This document shows, in pieces, positions 17,294 through 24,974 of a stretch of DNA of 64,000 nt (the stretch's first letter is position 1; every line of letters begins with the position of its first letter). Position numbers and translations under genes: made by a program. The notes beneath the pieces are model-generated. The model made no database searches, was not told the origin of the DNA, and saw nothing but the letters and a program-made list of their open reading frames with translations. Source of the DNA: CAIWXH01 sp964555675 (GTDB taxonomy: Bacteria > Chloroflexota > Chloroflexia > Chloroflexales > Chloroflexaceae); NCBI GenBank assembly GCA_964555675.1, contig CAZKTU010000006.1:1-64000 (forward strand), read 5' to 3'.

Positions 17294-17755
17294 CTAGTCG
17301 AGCTCTCGCTCCATGCGCGCGGGGGCGTCGCGGCGGGCGAGGCTGGTCGCCGCGGCCCTGACGCCGATGAACAGGCTCGAGAGGCGGATGATCGGCGAGA
17401 CGACCCGCTCGGTGACGAAGGTGGTCGAGCCGCTGACATTCGAGACTGTATCGCGGGCGCTGCCGGCGATGGTGCGCGTGCTGTCCAGCACGTCGTTCAT
17501 CTTGAGCATGGCCTCGTCGATCTTAGGCAGCACCGATCCGCTGGCCACCTTGTTGATCTGGTTTACCGCATAGAGCACCGCGAAGAGCAGCACCGTCAGC
17601 AGCACCACCGTCAGCATCTGGAAGAGCCCGAGGACGATGATGAAGATGTCGCGGGTGGCCTCACGGACACTCACGGGGGCCAGGTACATGCCGACGACAA
17701 AGGCGATCATCAGGAAGACGGCTATCCCGATGGCCGTCGCTACCCATTTCCACAC
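17294..17755 (-). CDS. Small membrane protein of unknown function
   Basis: 153 residues, GTG start. Two N-terminal membrane helices (about 5-25 and 38-68) are followed by an amphipathic, coiled-coil-like stretch (about 70-130: LPKIDEAMLKMNDVLDSTRTIAGSARDTVSNVSG) and a basic tail ending in REL. The helical part resembles the DUF948-type or methyl-accepting-like coiled segments of cell-envelope proteins, but I do not recognise a named family. It has its own near-consensus promoter at 17843-17871. Confidence 0.65.
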   Translation of the reverse strand: MWKWVATAIGIAVFLMIAFVVGMYLAPVSVREATRDIFIIVLGLFQMLTVVLLTVLLFAVLYAVNQINKVASGSVLPKIDEAMLKMNDVLDSTRTIAGSARDTVSNVSGSTTFVTERVVSPIIRLSSLFIGVRAAATSLARRDAPARMERELD

Positions 17756-17842
17756 AATAGGCCTCAGCTTTCCGGCGCGACAGAGCGCCCCGATCGACCG
17801 TGCGGCATTCCAATGCGGTGTTCAGGCCTGGCAATGCCGCCG

Positions 17843-17871
17843 ATTATATCACACCCGTAAGCGCGAAACAA
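17843..17871 (-). promoter_or_regulatory. Promoter of the small membrane protein gene
   Basis: On the minus strand TTGTTT (17871-17866), a 17-nt spacer and TATAAT (17848-17843). It overlaps the last codons of the upstream gene (17849-18106) and reads into 17755. Confidence 0.7.
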
Positions 17872-18106
17872 CAATCAGCAAGAGCCAGGCCAGCAGTACG
17901 GCCTCGAGCACGGGCACGCCCGCAGGGCTCGGCAGCTCGAGCGGGAAGCGCAGCCCGAGCCCGTAGGCCAGCAGGCAGCCGACGAAGGCGGTCAGCCAGA
18001 AGATCGGCAGTTGCCGCCAGCGGCGTCCGAGCAGCACATGGGCCAGGGCCGCGCACGCCGTCGCGATCAGAAGCAGCAGCAGTGTCGCCGGGGCGAGCCC
18101 ATCCAT
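17849..18106 (-). CDS. Short three-helix membrane protein, unknown
   Basis: 85 residues, ATG preceded by GGAAGGAC. About three hydrophobic helices (residues 5-25, 32-52, 63-82) make up almost the whole protein, and the charged residues are confined to the loops. It starts 19 nt after the mnmA stop, so it is likely co-transcribed with it. No family recognised. The good ribosome site and the clean membrane topology argue that it is real. Confidence 0.6.
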   Translation of the reverse strand: MDGLAPATLLLLLIATACAALAHVLLGRRWRQLPIFWLTAFVGCLLAYGLGLRFPLELPSPAGVPVLEAVLLAWLLLIVVSRLRV

Positions 18107-18125
18107 CGGGGTGTCCTTCCGCCGC

Positions 18126-19235
18126 CTAGGCGGCCGCTGGTCGTATGATGCGACCGCCGCCCAGCACCCTGTCGCCCGCGTAGAGCACGGCAGCCTGCCC
18201 CGGCGTGATCGCCTTCAGCGGCTCGCTCAGCCGCACGGCCAGCCGCCCGCTCGCCAGGGGCTCGACCAGGGCGGGGGCGGCCTCGGCGTGGGCCCGCACC
18301 TGCACCAGGCAGCTGAACGGCTCGCCCGGCCAGTGCCCGTCGACAAACGCCGCCCGGTCGATCACGAGCCGGTCGCGCAGGATGGCCTCGGCGGGGCCGA
18401 CCACGAGGGCATTGCGCCCCGTGTCCAGTTCGACCACGAAGAGGGGCTTGCCGCCCCCTAAGCCGAGCCCGCGGCGCTGGCCGATCGTATAGAGCGGCAG
18501 CCCCTCGTGACGCCCGAGCTCGCGCCCCGCCAGATCGACGATCGGGCCCGGCCGCAGGCTCTCGGGGGCCTCCTCGCGCAGCAGGTTGCGGTAGTCGCCG
18601 CCCGGCACGAAGCAGATATCCTGGCTCTCGGGCCTGTCGGCGCTCGCCAGGCCCCGTTCGGCCGCCATGGCCCGCACCTCGGGCTTGGTCAGCCCGCCCA
18701 GGGGGAACATGATCCGCGCCAGGTCTGCCTGGCCGAGCATGTGTACCATGTAGCTCTGGTCTTTGTCGCGGTCGGCGGCGCGCCAGAGCTGGCGCGAAGC
18801 CCCCGCTGCGGCATCGCTCGGCTGCTGCCCGTCGCCCGGCGTCACAATCCGGGCGTAGTGGCCCGTCGCCACATATTCGAAGCCGAGGGCGCGGGCCCGC
18901 TCGAGCAGGGCGCGGAACTTGATCTCGCGGTTGCACTCGAGGCAGGGGTTGGGCGTGTAGCCCTGGGCGTAGGCGTGGACGAAGTACTCGATCACATGGC
19001 GCCTGAATTCGCGCTGGTAGTTGAAGACATAGTAGGGCACGCCCAGCTGGGCGCAGACCCGCCGCGCGCTCTCGGCCATCTCCTGCGCGCAGCACAGGCT
19101 CTCGGCCAGCCGCTCGTCGTCGTCGTCCCAGAGGTGCATGGTCACCCCGACGACCTTGTGCCCTTGCTCGTGCAGCAGCGCGGCGGCCAGCGAGCTGTCC
19201 ACCCCGCCGCTCATCGCGACCATAATCGTTGCCAT
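18126..19235 (-). CDS. mnmA: tRNA-specific 2-thiouridylase MnmA
   Basis: 369-residue cytoplasmic enzyme that forms 2-thiouridine at the wobble position of tRNA Lys, Glu and Gln, using ATP and persulfide sulfur. PP-loop SGGVDSS at residues 9-15. The catalytic Cys lies in NPCLECNREIKF (about 100) and the second redox Cys in SQDICFVPGGDY (about 195). The RRGLGLGGGKPLFV segment begins the C-terminal beta-barrel part. Length is typical. There is no Shine-Dalgarno; a perfect TATAAT sits 6 nt before the ATG, so a leaderless mRNA is possible. Confidence 0.95.
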   Translation of the reverse strand: MATIMVAMSGGVDSSLAAALLHEQGHKVVGVTMHLWDDDDERLAESLCCAQEMAESARRVCAQLGVPYYVFNYQREFRRHVIEYFVHAYAQGYTPNPCLECNREIKFRALLERARALGFEYVATGHYARIVTPGDGQQPSDAAAGASRQLWRAADRDKDQSYMVHMLGQADLARIMFPLGGLTKPEVRAMAAERGLASADRPESQDICFVPGGDYRNLLREEAPESLRPGPIVDLAGRELGRHEGLPLYTIGQRRGLGLGGGKPLFVVELDTGRNALVVGPAEAILRDRLVIDRAAFVDGHWPGEPFSCLVQVRAHAEAAPALVEPLASGRLAVRLSEPLKAITPGQAAVLYAGDRVLGGGRIIRPAAA

Positions 19236-19241
19236 AGCTAG

Positions 19242-19247
19242 ATTATA
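19242..19247 (-). promoter_or_regulatory. -10 box placed for a leaderless mnmA transcript
   Basis: Minus-strand TATAAT (19247-19242) ends 6 nt before the mnmA ATG (19235). It contains the TAA stop of the upstream mevalonate kinase gene. No convincing -35 is seen at the right distance. Confidence 0.4.
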
Positions 19248-20199
19248 CGTGATCCGCTACGCTCGTCGCCAGCACCCGCGTCGCCCCCGCCCCCCGCAGC
19301 GCCTCTTCGACCGCAGGGCGGGTCTCGTCGCTGACCAGGGCCAGCATGACCCCGCCCCAGCCCGCGCCCGAGAGCTTGGCCCCCAGGGCCCCGGCCCGCC
19401 GCGCCGCGCTCACCAGCCGCTCGAGGTCGGGCGACGAGACGCCCATGTGCTCGAGCAGGGTCTGATTGGCGTCGAGCAAATGCCCCAGCACCGTCGGCAC
19501 ACCCGCGGCCAGGGCCGCCCGCGCCCGCACGACCAGGTCGCCCACGGCGTCGAACAGCCCCTCGTACTGCTCTGGATCTGCCTGCCAGGCCTCGCGCACG
19601 GCCCCCACCGGCAGCCGCGTCGCGCTGCGCACGCCCGTATCGCCCACCACCAGAGTGAGCGGCGCGCCGATCATGATCGGCTCGATCGTCGGGGGCCGGG
19701 GCGGGCCGTCGGCGGGGGCCCTGACGTACCAGACCGCCCGCTCGTGAGCCACGACCGTATTGTCGATCCCGCTCGGCGTGCCGTGGAAGCGGCGCTCGCT
19801 GGCGTAGACCAGCTCGGCCACCTCGGGCGGCGCCAGGCTCGCGCCGGCGTAGGCCGCCAGGGCCCGCACCAGGGCCGTGCCGATGGCGGCGCCGCTGCCC
19901 ATACCGCTGGCGATCGGGATGGCCGAGCCCAGGGTGATCTCGAGGTCGGCGTTCGCCAGCCCGAGGCGGTCGGCCACCGTCAGAGCCAGCTCGCTCAGGG
20001 GATTGTCGGGCGTCGTGGCCGCCACCCAGGCCTCGCCGAGGTCGGGCGCGAGCAGACGCAGGCCCGCGCCGGGCGCCCCGTGGGACACCTCGGCGCGGGC
20101 CCTGAGGTCGCTCAGCGGCACCGCGATCGCCGGCCGCCCGTACACGACCGCGTGCTCGCCGAACAAGATAAGCTTCGCTGGTGCCGTCGCCGTCGCCAT
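19243..20199 (-). CDS. mvk: Mevalonate kinase (GHMP kinase family)
   Basis: 318-residue kinase that phosphorylates mevalonate in the isoprenoid pathway. The N-terminal motif PAKLILFGEHAVVYGRPA (7-24) is diagnostic. The GHMP ATP loop is PIASGMGSGAAIGTAL (about 95-110), and the C-terminal KLSGAGWGGVMLAL (about 275-288) is the third GHMP motif. Mevalonate-type isoprenoid synthesis is known from some Chloroflexia; no other pathway gene lies in this window. The gene ends 7 nt before mnmA. A TAGAAT -10-like box lies 6 nt before its ATG, again suggesting a leaderless message. Confidence 0.9.
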   Translation of the reverse strand: MATATAPAKLILFGEHAVVYGRPAIAVPLSDLRARAEVSHGAPGAGLRLLAPDLGEAWVAATTPDNPLSELALTVADRLGLANADLEITLGSAIPIASGMGSGAAIGTALVRALAAYAGASLAPPEVAELVYASERRFHGTPSGIDNTVVAHERAVWYVRAPADGPPRPPTIEPIMIGAPLTLVVGDTGVRSATRLPVGAVREAWQADPEQYEGLFDAVGDLVVRARAALAAGVPTVLGHLLDANQTLLEHMGVSSPDLERLVSAARRAGALGAKLSGAGWGGVMLALVSDETRPAVEEALRGAGATRVLATSVADHV

Positions 20200-20205
20200 G
20201 GGCCC

Positions 20206-20237
20206 ATTCTAGCACAGGCCGCCCCGGCACCAGTCAA
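20206..20237 (-). promoter_or_regulatory. Possible leaderless promoter of the mevalonate kinase gene
   Basis: Minus-strand TTGACT (20237-20232) with a long 20-nt spacer and TAGAAT (20211-20206), 6 nt before the ATG at 20199. The geometry relative to the ATG is identical to that of mnmA. Confidence 0.4.
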
Positions 20238-20243
20238 GCCTCC

Positions 20244-22430
20244 CTACTTGACCTTGCAGACGAAGCGGTAGGTCCCGTTCGGCAGGGCGATCCGCTCGAC
20301 CACAGCGGTGGCGCCGCTCGGGCCGTAGTTGGGGCCGATGTGGTAGGGCCGCATCATCTCGTTGTCCTCGTGCTCGACGATGTGGCAGTGCCAGACGAAA
20401 CGGCCCGGGTTCGTGAACTGCATGCGCACCCTGGTCACCTGGCCCGGGTAGGCGATCACCGTGTCCTTCCAGCCGGCCTCCCAGGCCTCGGGCCCCGTCG
20501 GCGTGCCGGCGAGTTGGGCCGGCTCGATCACCACGGCCTCGCCGTCCACATCCTCAGTCGCCAGAGGCTGGCGGTTAATCACCTGGAAGAGCACCTCGTG
20601 GATGTGCATGGGGTGGGCGTCGGCGGTGAAGTTGTAGAACTCCCACTCCTCCACCGTGCCGACGGCCGGGTTCTCGCTGATCGGCTCGTCCCACATCAGC
20701 GGGATCTTGTTGAAGCCCGCGTCGAAGGTGCCCAGAGCCGCCTCGACCGGGGCGTCGATCGTCGCCGTCGAGTCGTTGGGGTCGGGCGTCATCGACATCA
20801 TCTCAATCAGGGCCAGGGGCCGCACCCCGCTCGGGGCCGGCAGGGCGTTGACCTTCGGGCCGCGCAGGTACTGGGGCGGGGTGGTCTCGTCCTTGTCGTT
20901 GTCTTTGGGCTTGACAACCTTGAACTGCAGCACCCTGCCCGTGGTCTCGGGGTTGGCGCTCGCGAAGTCGACCCCGGGCACGCCGCCGCCGAAGGGCTCG
21001 TCGGGGCCGACGTTGAGCAGCTCGACCACGGCCCCGGGCTTGAGGCCGGCGAAGTCGACGATCACGTCGAGGCGCTCGGCCGGCGACATCAGCAGCTCGC
21101 TCAGCTCGACCGGCTGCGGGATAAAGCCGCCCTCGTTGCCGATCACCCAGAACTTCATGCCGGCCTGGCTGAGGCGCAGGATCAGGAAGCGCGAGTTGCA
21201 GCCGTTGAGGATGCGCAGGCGATAGCGGCGCGGCTCGACCTCGAGGAAGGGCCAGGTCTTGCCGTTGACCAGCATGGTATCGCCGAAGAACTCGGGGTTC
21301 CAGAACGGCGCAATGTCGCTGTCGGGAATGTAGGTGTTCCAGCCCTCGGGCATATCGCCGAAGTAGGCCCTGCTGTCGGGGTAGAAGAGCGAGCCGTCGG
21401 CGTTGAACGAGCGGTCCTGGATGGCCAGCGGGATCTCGCGGTAGGCCTTGCCGGGCCTGTCGCCCAGTTGCGGGGCCGGGCCGGGCAGCTTGGCCTCGTC
21501 GCCCTTGCGCTTGTCGAAGAGCCGGTCGTCGTCGCCGCCGCGCAGCATATAGAAGCCGGCGGGCCCGGCGTAGACGTTTAGCCGGGTCATGCCCAGGGTG
21601 TGGTCGTGGAACCAGAGGGCCGAGGCTCGCTGGGTGTTCGGGTACTGGAAGGTGGCGCTCCCCTTTGCCCAGACATCAGAGCTGTGGCCCACGCGGCGCT
21701 CGCCGGCAAACTTCTCCTTGAAGAATTTGTACCAGGTGCCGTCGCTGGCGTAGCCTCGATAGGCGCCCGTCAGCTTGACGTCGGGCAGGAACCAGGCCTC
21801 GGCGTAGCCGTCGCTCTCGTCGCCGACATCCTTTGCGCCGTGGAGGTGGGCCACGAAGGGCACCGGGCCTACGTAGCGCTCGACCACTGTGCCCGGGGCG
21901 AAGGTCGGCTCGAAGTCTTTCGGCCCGTTGCCGTAGCGCGGGTCGCTGCCCTGGGCCGGGTTGGCCCAGTGTAGAGTCGGGTCGACCGGCAGCAGGTGCG
22001 GCAGGAAGTTGCCCTTGCCGTCCTTCAGGTCGTTGACCCACTTGATGCGCACCGGCCGCTCGGTGCGGGCCTCGATGGTGAGCGACGGGAAGTTCAAGGT
22101 GCCGCCCTCGGCCACCGGCCGCGGGTCGACCAGCGAGCCAAAGCCCCAGACCGTGGTGGCCGGCAGGCCGGCCGGCAGCACCTGCTGCGTGAACTGGCGC
22201 ACCGCGATCTCGTAGTAGTCGATCGCGCGCCCCCGCCGCGAGCGCAGCCGCCCCGAGCGGGGCATGGCGGGCGGGATCACCAGGGGCGTCACATACTTCG
22301 CCACTGTGGTCGGGTCGAGGGCCGCTTGCTTCAGGGTCGCCGAGAAGACCTTCGTCACGTTGCCCCGCTGCGTGGTGAGCAAGAGGGCGCTTCCGGCCAG
22401 GCCGAGTTTGAGGAACGTCCGACGTTTCAT
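20244..22430 (-). CDS. Tat-exported multicopper oxidase
   Basis: 728 residues from the ATG at 22430, chosen because GGGGAG precedes it and it begins a twin-arginine-type signal (MKRRTFLKLGLAGSALLL). A three-domain cupredoxin layout with four copper motifs: HLHG (about 195), LWFHDHTLGM (about 275), HPMHIHEV (about 615) and HCHIVEHEDNEMM (about 680-692, providing the type 1 ligands with an axial Met). Overall resembles CotA laccase and bilirubin oxidase, with a longer central domain. Acts outside the membrane, oxidising phenolics, pigments or metal ions; the substrate is unknown. It stands alone rather than with the copper cluster at 53-55 kb. Confidence 0.88.
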   Translation of the reverse strand: MKRRTFLKLGLAGSALLLTTQRGNVTKVFSATLKQAALDPTTVAKYVTPLVIPPAMPRSGRLRSRRGRAIDYYEIAVRQFTQQVLPAGLPATTVWGFGSLVDPRPVAEGGTLNFPSLTIEARTERPVRIKWVNDLKDGKGNFLPHLLPVDPTLHWANPAQGSDPRYGNGPKDFEPTFAPGTVVERYVGPVPFVAHLHGAKDVGDESDGYAEAWFLPDVKLTGAYRGYASDGTWYKFFKEKFAGERRVGHSSDVWAKGSATFQYPNTQRASALWFHDHTLGMTRLNVYAGPAGFYMLRGGDDDRLFDKRKGDEAKLPGPAPQLGDRPGKAYREIPLAIQDRSFNADGSLFYPDSRAYFGDMPEGWNTYIPDSDIAPFWNPEFFGDTMLVNGKTWPFLEVEPRRYRLRILNGCNSRFLILRLSQAGMKFWVIGNEGGFIPQPVELSELLMSPAERLDVIVDFAGLKPGAVVELLNVGPDEPFGGGVPGVDFASANPETTGRVLQFKVVKPKDNDKDETTPPQYLRGPKVNALPAPSGVRPLALIEMMSMTPDPNDSTATIDAPVEAALGTFDAGFNKIPLMWDEPISENPAVGTVEEWEFYNFTADAHPMHIHEVLFQVINRQPLATEDVDGEAVVIEPAQLAGTPTGPEAWEAGWKDTVIAYPGQVTRVRMQFTNPGRFVWHCHIVEHEDNEMMRPYHIGPNYGPSGATAVVERIALPNGTYRFVCKVK

Positions 22431-22858
22431 TACACTCCCCCCGTTATGAGTTGCCAGGGCAGGGGCTGAGCAGCACGACAAAATACCCGCCGGATCGCCT
22501 GTATCTGGTGCGATCGGCAGGTAGAGTGGTGTGTCGTGATGCGCCTGCCCGGACGCCCGCCCTCACCACAGAGTCTGTATCCACGACGCCGTCAGTCTCC
22601 CCAACTGCCGGCGCCGCATCCTGGTTCAGCCTGTGATTTGTTTGGGTGTCGTAGCAGTAGTATAAAGAGCAATGGGCCGGTAAAAGTTAAGGCTGTTCAA
22701 TAAGAAATTAGATCATGTGCACATAGTATATATAAATCCAGTGGCAATGCTTTTGCGTTTCGTTTTGCACACAGAATATTCGGCGCATGGGTTTGTTTCT
22801 TGGAATATCCTTGGAGAAAAACATCTATTCCAAGGATATTCCAAGAAATTATCGCGGG
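22431..22858. other. AT-rich intergenic island between guaA and multicopper oxidase genes
   Basis: No convincing gene. The part from about 22640 to 22850 is strongly AT-rich compared with the rest of the window. It ends in a perfect 20-bp inverted repeat 10 nt beyond the guaA stop. A bulged hairpin with GATCGC arms lies near 22489-22517. A short open frame at 22717-22926 crosses the inverted repeat and overlaps guaA antisense, so it is not counted. Confidence 0.55.
22796..22848 (-). terminator. Perfect 20-bp inverted repeat after guaA
   Basis: TTTCTTGGAATATCCTTGGA (22796-22815), a 13-nt loop and the exact complement (22829-22848). It begins 10 nt after the guaA stop on the minus strand. The stem is AT-rich and no T-tract follows on the minus strand, so it is either an unusual terminator or 3'-end stabiliser, or the remains of a mobile element. 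Confidence 0.5.
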
Positions 22859-24427
22859 TTATTCCCACTCGATCGTCGCCGGTGGCTTCGACGAGAGGTC
22901 ATAGACGACGCGGTTCACCCCGCTGACCTCGTTGACGATGCGGCTGCTGACCCTGGCCAGCAGATCATAGGGCAGACGCGCCCAGTCGGCGGTCATGTAG
23001 TCTTCGGTCGTCACCGCCCGCAGGGCGATTGTATCGGCGTAGGTGCGCCCGTCGCCCATGACTCCGACGCTCTGCACCGGCAGCAGCACGGCGAAGGCCT
23101 GCTGGGTGGAGCGGTACAGCCCCGCCGCCCGTAGCTCGGCCATGAAGATCGCGTCGGCGCGCCGCAGGGTCTCGAGGCGCTCGAAGCTGACCGGGCCGAT
23201 CAGGCGTACGGCCAGCCCCGGGCCGGGGAAGGGATGGCGCCAGACCCAGTCCTCGGGCAGCCCAAGCTCGAGGCCGGCGGCCCGCACTTCGTCCTTGAAC
23301 ATGTAGCGCAGCGGCTCGACCAGCTCCATCTGCATGTCGGCCGGCAGCCCGCCCACATTATGGTGGGTCTTGATCGTCACGCCCTTCTTGCGATCCGGCG
23401 CGCTCGACTCGATCACGTCGGGGTAGAGCGTGCCCTGGGCAAGGAACTTCGCATCGCCCAGACCGCGGGCCTCGCGCTCGAAGATGCGGATGAACTTCTC
23501 GCCGATGATCTTGCGCTTGCGCTCGGGGTCGGCCACGCCCTCCAGGGCGGCGAGAAACTCTTCGCGCGCGTCGACGGCCACCAGGGGCACCTGGAAGTGC
23601 TCGCGGAAGGTGGCGACCACCTGCTCGGCCTCGCCCAGCCGCAGCAGGCCGTTGTCGACGAAGACACAGCTCAGGCGCTCGCCGATCGCCTTGTGGATGA
23701 TCAGGGCGGCAACGGCCGAGTCGACCCCGCCCGAGAGGGCGCAGATCACGCGCCCCTCGGTCCCGACCCGCTCGCGCACCCGCTCGACGGCCTCGGCCAC
23801 GAACTCGGCGGGCCGCCACTCGGCCGCCGCGCCGCAGATCTTGAAGAGGAAGTTGCCCAGGATGGCCCGCCCGTAGGTCGTGTGGGCCACCTCGGGGTGG
23901 AACTGCACCCCGTACCAGCGCCGCGCGTCGTCGCCCATGGCCGCGAAGGGCGTGGCGGGGTTGGCCGCCAGCGAGGTGAAGCCCGGCGGCATGGCCTCGA
24001 TGCGGTCGCCATGGCTCATCCAGACCGGCTGGCTCGCGGGTGTCTCGGCGAAGAGCGGGTGGGCCTCGCTCTGGCCGTTCGCTTCGCCGCCGCGCAGGGT
24101 TATCTCGGCCGGGCCGTACTCGCGGCTGTCGGGGCGCAGCACTTCTCCGCCAAGCGCGTAGCTCATCAGCTGCATGCCGTAGCAGATCCCCAGGGTGGGC
24201 AGCCCCGCGTTCGGCAGCCACGCCGGCATCTGGGGCGCCCCCTCTTCGTAGACGCTGGCGGGGCCGCCCGAGAGGATCACGCCGACCGGGTTGAGGGCCC
24301 GCACCTGCGCCTCGGGCGCGTCGTGGGGCAGCAGCTCGCTGTAGACCCCTAGCTCGCGCAGGCGGCGCACGATCAGCTGGGCGGTCTGCGAGCCGAAGTC
24401 GAGCACCGGCACACTGTGGGCAGACAT
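22859..24427 (-). CDS. guaA: GMP synthase (glutamine-hydrolysing)
   Basis: 522-residue enzyme converting XMP to GMP. The class I glutamine amidotransferase domain (about 1-190) has the nucleophile Cys in LGICYGMQLM and the His/Glu pair in QFHPEVAHT. The ATP pyrophosphatase domain has the loop ALSGGVDSAVAA (about 225-236). The C-terminal dimerisation domain has the XMP-binding RHPFPGPGLAVR segment. The start at 24427 (MSAHSVPVLDFGSQ) has AGGGGGAT before it and matches where homologues begin. The gene for the CBM48-like protein ends 79 nt upstream on the same strand. Confidence 0.96.
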   Translation of the reverse strand: MSAHSVPVLDFGSQTAQLIVRRLRELGVYSELLPHDAPEAQVRALNPVGVILSGGPASVYEEGAPQMPAWLPNAGLPTLGICYGMQLMSYALGGEVLRPDSREYGPAEITLRGGEANGQSEAHPLFAETPASQPVWMSHGDRIEAMPPGFTSLAANPATPFAAMGDDARRWYGVQFHPEVAHTTYGRAILGNFLFKICGAAAEWRPAEFVAEAVERVRERVGTEGRVICALSGGVDSAVAALIIHKAIGERLSCVFVDNGLLRLGEAEQVVATFREHFQVPLVAVDAREEFLAALEGVADPERKRKIIGEKFIRIFEREARGLGDAKFLAQGTLYPDVIESSAPDRKKGVTIKTHHNVGGLPADMQMELVEPLRYMFKDEVRAAGLELGLPEDWVWRHPFPGPGLAVRLIGPVSFERLETLRRADAIFMAELRAAGLYRSTQQAFAVLLPVQSVGVMGDGRTYADTIALRAVTTEDYMTADWARLPYDLLARVSSRIVNEVSGVNRVVYDLSSKPPATIEWE

Positions 24428-24506
24428 CGGATCCCCCTGGTTACACGAAGGGCGCAGCCGACGCTGCGCCCTCACATGCTACACCAAAATTGGGGGGCCG
24501 CCGACG

Positions 24507-24878
24507 CTACCCGGTCGGCACCAGGCGCAGCCGTGGCGCGCTGAAGCTTAGCACCCGCTCGGCCTGATGATCCGTGCCGCCAAAGTCGGGGGTGAGCACC
24601 ACCGAGTTGTCGCCGCCGTAGGCGTTCGGCTCGTAGCGGTCGGCCTGCCAGTCGTTGTGCCACTCGCTCCCGTCGAAGAGATAGCGGTACTGATAGGCCT
24701 TGCCGGGCTCGAGCTCGAGGGTCGCCATCCAGCCGCGCTCGGTCTGCCGCAGGGGCGTGGCCCGCTCGTCCCAGTCGTTGAAGTCGCCCACCACATAGAT
24801 CGTATCGGCCCAGACGGCTGCGGGCATGGCGAATGTGACGCGAACTTTGCCGTTGGGCCCGGGGCGTTTCGTAATCAT
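24507..24878 (-). CDS. Isoamylase early-set (CBM48-like) domain protein
   Basis: 123 residues from the ATG at 24878, with GGAGT before it. A single immunoglobulin-like glycogen-binding domain: VRVTFAMPAAVWADTIYVVGDFNDWD (about 13-38, the GDFNDWD motif), then ATLELEPGKAYQYRYLFDG (about 52-70) and the NAYGGDNSVV segment. Such stand-alone E-set domains occur in many bacteria, bind alpha-glucan or act as AMPK-beta-like adaptors; there is no catalytic part. A TATAAT lies 54 nt upstream. The role in glycogen metabolism is inferred from the fold only. Confidence 0.82.
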   Translation of the reverse strand: MITKRPGPNGKVRVTFAMPAAVWADTIYVVGDFNDWDERATPLRQTERGWMATLELEPGKAYQYRYLFDGSEWHNDWQADRYEPNAYGGDNSVVLTPDFGGTDHQAERVLSFSAPRLRLVPTG

Positions 24879-24932
24879 CGCGCTACTCCTTTGTTGCGCG
24901 GCGTCGACCCCGTTGTCTCCGCCTTCGGCGAG

Positions 24933-24938
24933 ATTATA
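24933..24938 (-). promoter_or_regulatory. -10 box upstream of the CBM48-like gene
   Basis: A perfect minus-strand TATAAT (24938-24933) in the short gap after the YYY gene. The -35 region is weak (TGGGTT at a 17-nt spacing). Confidence 0.5.
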
Positions 24939-24974
24939 GCATGGCGCCCCCGCCAAACCCAGTGAGAAGATTCT

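Noticed and set aside
22717..22926. Short plus-strand frame in the AT-rich island
   Set aside because: It runs through the perfect inverted repeat and into guaA antisense, and has no ribosome site or family pattern.
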